Assembly (NCBI GenBank): GCA_009767595.1
Contig: VSDK01022151.1
Span: forward strand, 186,001 to 250,000
Reading direction: 5' to 3'
DNA: 64,000 nt
From: Symbiodinium kawagutii
Lineage: Eukaryota > Sar > Dinophyceae > Suessiales > Symbiodiniaceae
The first letter of the stretch is position 1. Each line of letters begins with the position of its first letter. Position numbers and translations under genes: made by a program. Below the pieces are notes generated by a model. That model had not been told where the DNA came from and searched no databases. It saw nothing but the letters and a program-made list of their open reading frames with translations. Of this stretch, positions 56,859-64,000 are shown in pieces.

Positions 56859-56943
56859 CCGTGGGGCCACGCCATTTCTGGTGGACACTCGTCAGAAATG
56901 GCTGGTTATGTGGCGCTTCATGGTGCAGCGAACGCCCAGGGAG
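56859..56943 (+). CDS. Gene B putative exon
   Basis: Plus-strand acceptor GCCCGAAGCCGCAG, then 28 codons including ISGGHSSEMAGYVALHGAAN, donor G|GTCGACC. Its overhang is completed by the exon at 57709. Another plus frame is open (Trp-rich). Not recognised. Confidence 0.33.
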
Positions 56944-56982
56944 GTCGACCTACAGGGCACCAATTTTTTCACCAACTGATCT

Positions 56983-57075
56983 GGTTGGTGGTTTCAACCC
57001 CTATGAAAAATATTAGTCAACCAACTATGTGTTAATCATTGTTAGGGAAATTAAAAGTTGTATAAAACCACCAAA
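56983..57075. mobile_element. MITE-like element, family 2
   Basis: Begins GGTTGGTGGTTTCAACCCC and ends AAAACCACCAAAC. Degraded copies with the same AGTCAACCAACCA core are seen near 30, 5600, 10100, 22000, 23000 and 55830. Confidence 0.6.
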
Positions 57076-57708
57076 CAGTGATGGGCTTTCTGATCATTCT
57101 TTAATATGTCAATGGTTACCCTTATCATTCCTATTCCTCCCTTTTTTGGCCATGGTTACCCTCTGGTAGCAACCATGTTGCGTCGAACGTCAGAAACAAA
57201 CGGTTCCATTCCAGAGGGCCACCAGTGAACAAGTGAAACAGGTAGCTGTGCGCACCCCGAAGGTTCGCTCTACAGTTGGCCATAATTTGTCATGACTTGA
57301 ACCAGCATTAACCATGAATACAGTATCAATTGACCATTTATCACTATTGGCACCCATGAATCAGCCGTTCTGACCTATTGTTAGCTGGCTGATCCTCTGG
57401 TAAACAATTGCCGGCAACTACGAATCAATATCAAATATTCAGAAACATATACACATATGATGTACATGTATTATCACAGTTAACCTCTTTCAACCATTGC
57501 AAAGCATCATCAACCATCAATATATAAGTACCGTGAACCCCTTCGTCAATCCTTGCCACCAACCAATCGCCAACCAACCATCAATCAAACCACCAACCAA
57601 GAATTCACCAAGCTCTCGTCAACCGCCAACCATCACCCAACCATGAACCAACCACCCAACCACCCAACCACCCACCCAACCAACCCACCCAACCAGCCAT
57701 CCCAGCAG

Positions 57709-57836
57709 CCGTGCCAAGGCGCATCCGTGTGGTAGACCTGGCCTGCGGCATGGTGTTCCTTGCAGGGATCGTGGTGGGCCAGGCCCAGGGGTTGGTCATC
57801 TCGCTGGCGGCCTCGACTCAGCTGGGGAGGTGGAAG
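57709..57836 (+). CDS. Gene B putative exon with membrane helix
   Basis: The plus strand, after CAGCCATCCCAGCAG, reads 42 codons including RVVDLACGMVFLAGIVVGQA and GLVISLAASTQLGRWK, then GTGACC. It has one clear hydrophobic helix. The minus strand also has a good acceptor but gives a His-rich frame with fewer G-first codons. Confidence 0.38.
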
Positions 57837-59046
57837 GTGACCACGGACCAACCGTTGATGAACTGGTCACTGAATTGGTGAGTGAATAACTGGTTAGTTA
57901 GTGATTAATGATTAGTTAATGAATATTGCTAGTTAATGAATATTGCTAGTTAATGAATATTGCTAGTTAATGAATATGGTTAGCTAATATGGTTAGCTAA
58001 TATGGTGAGTTAATGGTTGGTTAGTCCATGAGGTAATTTGAATCAACTTGGTTACTTAATAGTTGGTTAGTCCATGGTTGATGATTAATCAACTTGGGTA
58101 ATAGTTGACCACGCATTAGCTAATCAGAAGTTGACTTTGATTGGTGGTAATTGGTTAGTTGGTGATTAATGTTTAGTTGATGAATATGGTTAGTAAATGG
58201 CTTGTTGTGGGTAAATAACTGGTTAGTTAATTGGTTGATGATTAATGAACCAACCATTAATGAATTAGCTAAGCCAACCATTGACTACGTTAATCAATGG
58301 TTGGCTCATGGTTAGTTCACGATTGGTTGATTGGACTGGTTATTAACTTTGTTAATGGTTGGTTACTTAATGACAGACATTGGGGACAGAAATGGTTGGT
58401 GAATGGTTAGTTAATGCTGCTGAAGTTAATGAACTGGTTACTCAATTGGTTGGTGAATAACTGGTCAGTTGTGGGTGATAGAAATGGTTAGTTAATGAAT
58501 AGTTAATGGTTGGTTAGTGATTAGTTACTGGTAAGTTAATGGTAAGATAATGGTTAGTCAATGGTGAGTAAATGATTAGTGGACGGTGAAATCATGAACT
58601 CACCATCAATTAACTTAAGCATGGTGATTTAACTGGTTAGTCCATGGTTAGTCCATGGTTAGTTAATGCTTACTTAATGGATAGTGAATGCTTGACAGTG
58701 TCATTTAAGCATTGGTTATGCACTAATTAGCCATGATTACCACAAATGAACAGTGATTAACAGTTCCTATTGACTAGCAGTGACTCCTCATTAATGCTCA
58801 CTGACCAGGATCAAGTGCTATTGGTCAACAGGAACCATGATTGCAACCCACTCCTGGTATTGTGAATTACTATAGCCAGCGTTAGCCATTGTCAATCACT
58901 AGTAAGTGGAGCCACGATTCTAACCATTAGCAACTATCAACCAATCTTAATCGTCAACTAAGCGCGATTCACCATGATTCACAATAATCAATCAGTAGAA
59001 ACCACCGCTTCAACCATGATTCACCACCGCTGTTTTGCTTGGTCAG
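57837..59046. other. Intron-like matrix
   Basis: TGGTTAGTTAATGG-type sequence right of a candidate exon, changing at about 58730 to CCATGATT-type sequence before the next. No gene seen. Confidence 0.6.
57923..57977 (+). repeat. 17-bp tandem repeat
   Basis: About three and a half copies of TAGTTAATGAATATTGC. Confidence 0.9.
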
Positions 59047-59147
59047 CCGCACCACGTGGCCGCCACCTCAAAATGGCCGAAGTGAGGGTCTCGTTCGATG
59101 CTATGGATGCCATGGCCATGCGCCATCTCAAAGATGCTTTGCCATTT
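59047..59147 (+). CDS. Gene B putative exon, helical
   Basis: Plus-strand acceptor TGTTTTGCTTGGTCAG, 33 codons including AEVRVSFDAMDAMAMRHLKD, donor TTT|GTACCT. It ends in phase 0, which fits 60330-60390. Rival frames exist on both strands, including a Cys/His-rich plus frame (CYGCHGHAPSQRC). Confidence 0.33.
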
Positions 59148-60329
59148 GTACCTCAGCAACGCATGGCCGAAACGAGTTCCACACACCCCGCAGTAGGAAG
59201 GAGTTTGGCAATGGGAGACTATGGACCCTCTGGGAATGATGGTTATGGATATATGATGGTGAGATATGATTGAGCAACACGCTGTCAACCGACCATTCTG
59301 GAGCAGGTGGCATTTTCAACCATACAGACCCGTGGCAACTATGAACCCAGATATTTAGTGGTGACTAAGACTGGTGATTAAAATTGGCTAATCATGGTTG
59401 ATTACCCTCGGCTGCTTACCCTCGCAGCAGTGGCTCTCCACCAACCTATGCGCTTCATTTCCGGTGATTGCCACCATGGGCTATCCGGAACGTAGTGGCT
59501 GCAGTGTGAGAATGATAAGTTATGGTCAAGAAAGCAATTCGTACCAATAGCTTAGAGTAGATGACGATCCTTAAGAGTAATTGATAATAACTATTTTTGT
59601 AGCAAATAACGGTTTATACTTGATGAGTAGATATGGTTACTTAGCATTGGTCAACAATGGTGAAGGGTCATCAGTGATGAACAGTTGCTGACTGGCCGAT
59701 TACTAGCGTCATATCGTTCCTAGTGCTGCGGCATTAATGCAGTCCATCCCATAAGAACCATAGCACGGGGAATCGGATCAACCTCATGGCTCCAAGTTGT
59801 GGTAGCTTAGCGTATCACTCCCGGTTAAAAGGCTTTGTCCAAAGCCATGGTGTACCCCCGGTTCGCTGGGCAGTTTCCCTATGAATGGTGATCATTAGGC
59901 TAGTTGGTCAAGACGATTAAGGAAGACCATCATTTCAGGATCCACAAGGGGATGGCTATAACCCATGAATCATAAAAACCGCAATGGTTTCGTACCCCAG
60001 CCGTGGATGGCTGTGGCAGGCCTGATCCATCACTGCATCCCTGGAACGTCAGGGAAAAAAAGAAGCGTCCGAGAGCCAGCCCACCAACCAACTTAACCTC
60101 AACCAAACCTCAGCCAACCTTAACCAACCTCAACGAATCAATCAGCCAACCTTGACCAACCAATCAGCCAACCTGAACCAACCTTAGCCAACCTTAGCCA
60201 ACCTTGGGTCCACCTTAACCAACCAGTCAGCCAACCAACCAGCTCTGTAGCTCCAGTTCCGCGTTTCCAAGCGACTTCAGGTGCAGGAACCAGGCAGGTT
60301 GGATGCGTTGCACGTAGCACGCCTCCCAG

Positions 60330-60390
60330 GCCGCGCGCGGCCGCTGCAACCAGGAGGTGCTGGAGCTGGTGCAGCTGGCGCTGCTTGGGA
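60330..60390 (+). CDS. Gene B putative exon
   Basis: Plus-strand acceptor GCACGCCTCCCAG, 20 codons (AARGRCNQEVLELVQLALLG), donor GTAGCG. The one-base overhang is completed by 60994-61089. The minus strand is open in all three frames, so the strand rests on the splice edges and phase. Confidence 0.35.
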
Positions 60391-60993
60391 GTAGCGATTT
60401 TTTTTAATCAATTGTAGTAGCGAATTATTTTAATCAATTTTAATCAAATTATTTAGTAATAGTTAATCAATTGACTAAGTATTTTTAAATCAATTGCAGT
60501 AGTCACCTTTTGTAGTCAATAATAGCCAACTTTTAATAGTTAGTAGCCATTTTAATCAATTGTAGCAATTTCAATAGCAACAATAATGGCCAATAGTGAT
60601 TAAAATAGCTACAATAATGGCCAATGCTTAACCAATTCTAGCTAGTAGCCAGTAATAGTGCTTGACATAGCTTACTATAGCTACAAGCTATCATAGGTTA
60701 ATAGGAAAAACTCATATTGTAGGTTCATAATAGCTAACCAATTCATCATGACATTGTAGTAGCTCGTGCAGTGGCTACTATATCCAATATAGGCTAGCAA
60801 TTATACTCAATATCAAAATAAATTAGTGGTTTTCAATTGTTATTCGCCAATTGACTGTGATTGATAGTGGTAGCTAGTAATAGTGGCGAGCCACTGTCAA
60901 CTGTTGTTATTAGCTATGATCGTGATTAATAGCGGTTACAGCAGCAGTAGGGAGTAGCCACTTGGGAAGCGCACAGATTAGTCACCGCAGCAG

Positions 60994-61089
60994 GGATGGA
61001 TGGCATAGAGGATGGACCTACCGATGCGGCCACTCACCAGGTATGGGTGATGGACCTGGCCTTTGGCGATCCAAGGCCAAGATTGCGCG
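60994..61089 (+). CDS. Gene B putative exon, acidic, consensus donor
   Basis: The plus strand reads MDGIEDGPTDAATHQVWVMD and LAFGDPRPRLR, from CACCGCAGCAG to the consensus donor G|GTAAGA. The minus strand has a rival exon at 61038-61116 with a GTGAGTGG donor (LEDVGNSYRAILALDRQRPG). Codon pattern and phase favour plus. Confidence 0.38.
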
Positions 61090-62359
61090 GTAAGAATTCC
61101 CAACATCTTCCAACGGCTGCGAGAATGGTCTTGATGGTGATCATTATCTCCCGTCATAGGGGTTATAATCATCATTTTCAAACCATTCATGATCCATTAC
61201 CAAGTACTTGTTGAATGGATCAATGGTTTTGTAAGCCATTCCTTGGTGATTTAGTCAACCCGTTGTGCTTCTACAACGAGTCCAATCCGTCACCCATGAT
61301 GGTTGTGCTATCAAGTAGTCATCACAACCAGCCAACTTTGATGGTTTTATGAATATCACACAGCTATTGAACATAATTGAACCATCATGAAATACACACA
61401 GCAAACATCTCCCAAATGACCAACCTAGTCCTACGAACTGTTGGGATGTTTGCATATCCATTTTTGGGATCATTGGGAATTGCCCATAGCCACATGTTCA
61501 ATCGATTCATAGGATGAAATCATGTGACCGGTGCTCAGGGGAAGGGATGAATCCAGCTTACCTTCTCATTCTCAACCAGTAGTAGCTATTCACATGGCTA
61601 TGGTTTAGAGCTGGCATTGTTGATGTATCCCCACATCCTTTGATGTTATTTCCTATCATCACAATTATCGACCCCTCACGATCATTATGAACCACTGTTG
61701 ATGATGGTCAGTACTGACTATCAATCATAACTGTGGGCTAATCGATATTGACTGGCTATTGTCAACCATCATAAAGCAACCTGTAACTTTGATCAGCCAT
61801 GAAGCAACACCTGTTGTCACAATGACCACAAAGTTTTCGATTTCTCAACGATCATTGATTGAATCACTATCCAGATGAATCAGAACTATCAACCCCAATC
61901 ATCAACCATCACCAAGCATTCCTAACCATTTTTGCAAATCACCACTATGATTATCCACTATGATGAGCCACTCTCATTGAACGCTCCCGTTGAATACTCT
62001 TATTTACTAACATTTATCAACCGCCAGCATTCATTCCTGCTCATCTGCTTGAATGCTTCCAAGGCACAACAACTCCAAGTAGAGCAGCCCAGCATAACCT
62101 GAAGGGCTGCTACCCTGTGGTCATGTGGGAAATGTCCATGGTCCCAAACATGGTTGGTCATGGTCAATAGTGGTTCAGAGTAGCTGATCATGGTTAATTA
62201 TTGGTTAGATAGATAATTGTTGATTAGTAGTTGCGATGGTCAACAGTGGACAATTATAGTTCATGACAGCTAATCATGAATCATTTGAACAATCATGCTT
62301 TCTGATAGCCAAACTTTCCCAAACATCCTCAGCTGCTGAGTACTTTTGCATGATAGGCC

Positions 62360-62462
62360 CCTGATAGGCCCCGGATAGGCCCCTGATAGGCCTCTCATAG
62401 GCCCCTCATAGGCCCCTCATAGGCCATTCATAGGCCATTCATAGGCCCCTCATAGGCCCCTC
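62360..62462 (+). repeat. 12-bp tandem repeat, GATAGGCCCCTC type
   Basis: About nine copies of ATAGGCCCCTC/G and ATAGGCCATTC, a GC-rich array that stands out from the AT-rich surroundings. Confidence 0.9.
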
Positions 62463-63088
62463 TCCCGTGGCGGAATCTCAGGTGTTTCTGCATGACCGCG
62501 CTGACAACTTGACTCCCAAGGCTGTCTGACAAACAAGGCATGAAGTGTCAGCTGTTTGGACCTGTTTGGTGGTTGATCATGGCACTTGAGTCCGGGTTAG
62601 GACTCCGTTCATGGTTACGCGTGTGACAAGTCGAATGGGACGTTGTAATACTGTGATCATCACCACCATCATCATCGCAATCATCAACTGGCAGTCGGTA
62701 GCTTATGAGTCCCAACAGATCGCAGCTCCACTGCTTATATGGCGGTTTGCCTGCCATCAAAAAACCTTATGCTACCGGTACATCCAGGTTGAGCAATTGC
62801 TTAAGAAAATATCATATAACCATGACATCGACAGTCATATTCACAACCACCGCTTTTCTATGCTTTTCTGACACAGAGAGCAACCCTCTACCATCTGGGA
62901 AACAAACCTGAAAGTTAAAAATCCCAATTTTCAATGGCTAAGCCATCTCTGAATGTAAACATTAACCATAGGTTCGTATAAACCATAGGTTCCCAACTGA
63001 AAAGGATGATTAGGCTAGTATAAACCTGGATTTCTTTCCATTTAGAGATGGTTACCCTAATTCAATGGAGTAAACTATACTTTGATTC

Positions 63089-63215
63089 ATTTGGCTATGG
63101 GTCAATATTAACCATCAATAAGGGCTTATAATAACCAACCAAATCATAGGGAAACCGTGCTGGTTAATGATAGGGGAACCAGGGGGACGGGGTGAACTGA
63201 CCCACTGCCATTTGT
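63089..63215. mobile_element. MITE-like element, family 1
   Basis: Ends TTTGGCTATGGGTCAA and TGACCCACTGCCATTT. The interior matches 6026-6159. Confidence 0.72.
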
Positions 63216-63332
63216 CCACTGTAGGTTAAATAAACCATAGGTCCTCAGGTTGAAAAAAAAAACACAAGTCATGTCGCCTGGACAAATCCTCGGTTCACCC
63301 CCAGCATCCCAGCCCTTGGGCGCTCCCGGCAG

Positions 63333-63461
63333 TCGCATCGACACAAGGCCGCCGCCGCGGTCAACGCTGGCCGCGCTGGCGGCGCTGGCCGCGGGTGGAA
63401 GAGGTGCGGAGAGCCTCGGAACCGCCATGGGCTGCGCCGAGGAGATGCCTATGAGGACGGG
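63333..63461 (+). CDS. Putative exon at right edge, frame and strand uncertain
   Basis: This very GC-rich island is open in several frames. On plus, from CTCCCGGCAG, one reads HKAAAAVNAGRAGGAGRGWK to GTGGTGATG. Another reads IDTRPPPRSTLAALAALAAG. On minus, PRLSAPLPPAASAASAASVD is open from a good acceptor. Coding is likely; which frame is not known. Confidence 0.25.
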
Positions 63462-63632
63462 GTGGTGATGATGTTGGCCAATGTTAAACGTAAGCGTGGC
63501 TCATTAATGCTAGTTAATAATGCTTCATAATGGCTTATAATGCTTAATAATGGTTTGATGATATGGTTGGCCATGGTTGAGCGTGGCTAATACTGGTTAA
63601 TCATGACCAACGACAATGGTATATAATGCCCT

Positions 63633-63731
63633 CCAGGAAACTAATAGCAGGACCCTACCAGAAGGGTACCCCAAGTACGGAAAGTGAGGTTCTAAGCCCT
63701 ATTTGGCAGGGTCAAACTGTTAGTTTCCGGG
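63633..63731. mobile_element. MITE-like element, CTGGAAACCAACAG family
   Basis: Starts CCAGGAAACTAATAGCAGG and ends CTGTTAGTTTCCGGG. The interior ACCCTACCAGAAGGGTACCC matches the reverse complement of the element at 15895. Confidence 0.65.
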
Positions 63732-64000
63732 AGTGTATTTTGTTGATGGCTACTTATTTGTTTATAATGGCTAGTTGTTTGTTTCTGATGATATGATCAT
63801 CTGACCATGATATGATCATCTAACTATCGGTAGCCAGGGGTAACAATGGTAAACAATGGTTGTTAATGAGTAGGAATGGTTGTTAATGAGTAGTAATATG
63901 GTTGGTTTATTACTGCAAAAATGCTGGCCATGATACAAAAATGGTGGTGAGGCTCCATGGTAATAAGTTATTCCAATACATGTATAATTAATTAGCAACA

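Larger units (their letters stand above)
61090..63332. other. Intron-like matrix
   Basis: TGG-poor spacer, a CCA-rich stretch (about 61730-61960), the 12-bp array and a family 1 element. A small GC-richer patch at 62045-62115 has no clear exon. Confidence 0.55.

Noticed and set aside
59039-59239. Zinc-knuckle-like CYGCHGHAPSQRC in a plus frame
   Set aside because: Spacing does not match CX2CX4HX4C and a neighbouring frame fits splice edges better.
1-64000. tRNA, rRNA and spliced-leader RNA genes
   Set aside because: No convincing T-loop, cloverleaf or leader sequence was found by eye; a covariance-model scan would be needed to exclude them.

Overview
The window looks like nuclear DNA of a dinoflagellate, most likely Symbiodiniaceae/Suessiales. 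Two genes are visible as long single-exon reading frames, both on the minus strand and both of types common in these genomes. One is a complete Ty1/copia-type LTR retrotransposon (34,765-41,504). The other is a ubiquitin-like/FNIP-repeat protein (51,013-52,860). No bacterial operons, ribosome-binding sites, tRNAs, rRNAs or CRISPR arrays were seen.

The rest is mostly AT-rich, low-complexity DNA made from TGGTTAATGATGG-like words and their complement, with microsatellites, minisatellites and many short elements with terminal inverted repeats. Scattered through it, typically every several hundred bases, are GC-rich islands of about 50-150 bp with protein-like reading frames and splice-like edges. 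These look like small exons in very repetitive introns. Three groups can be suggested. Gene A is on the minus strand, about 14.7-34 kb; it is Pro/Ala/Ser-rich, several islands carry a Gly/Ser-Ser-Tyr/Phe-Val-Pro-like motif, and it may continue to the left edge. Gene B is on the plus strand, about 50-63 kb, with some hydrophobic segments, and several neighbouring exon pairs are phase-compatible. Gene C is on the minus strand, about 44.7-47.4 kb, with an in-frame stop and an apparent frameshift. Exon calls come from reading by eye. Many islands are open on both strands, so strand and edges are uncertain, and no function is claimed for genes A-C.

Layout: 1-34.7 kb is repetitive matrix with candidate gene A exons. 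34.76-41.51 kb is the copia element, with identical 134-bp LTRs and an AATAA target duplication. 41.7-49.3 kb is a block of different composition with gene C, a plus-strand ORF and four or more tandem-repeat arrays. 49.3-64 kb is matrix again, with gene B candidates and the FNIP gene lying antisense between two of them.
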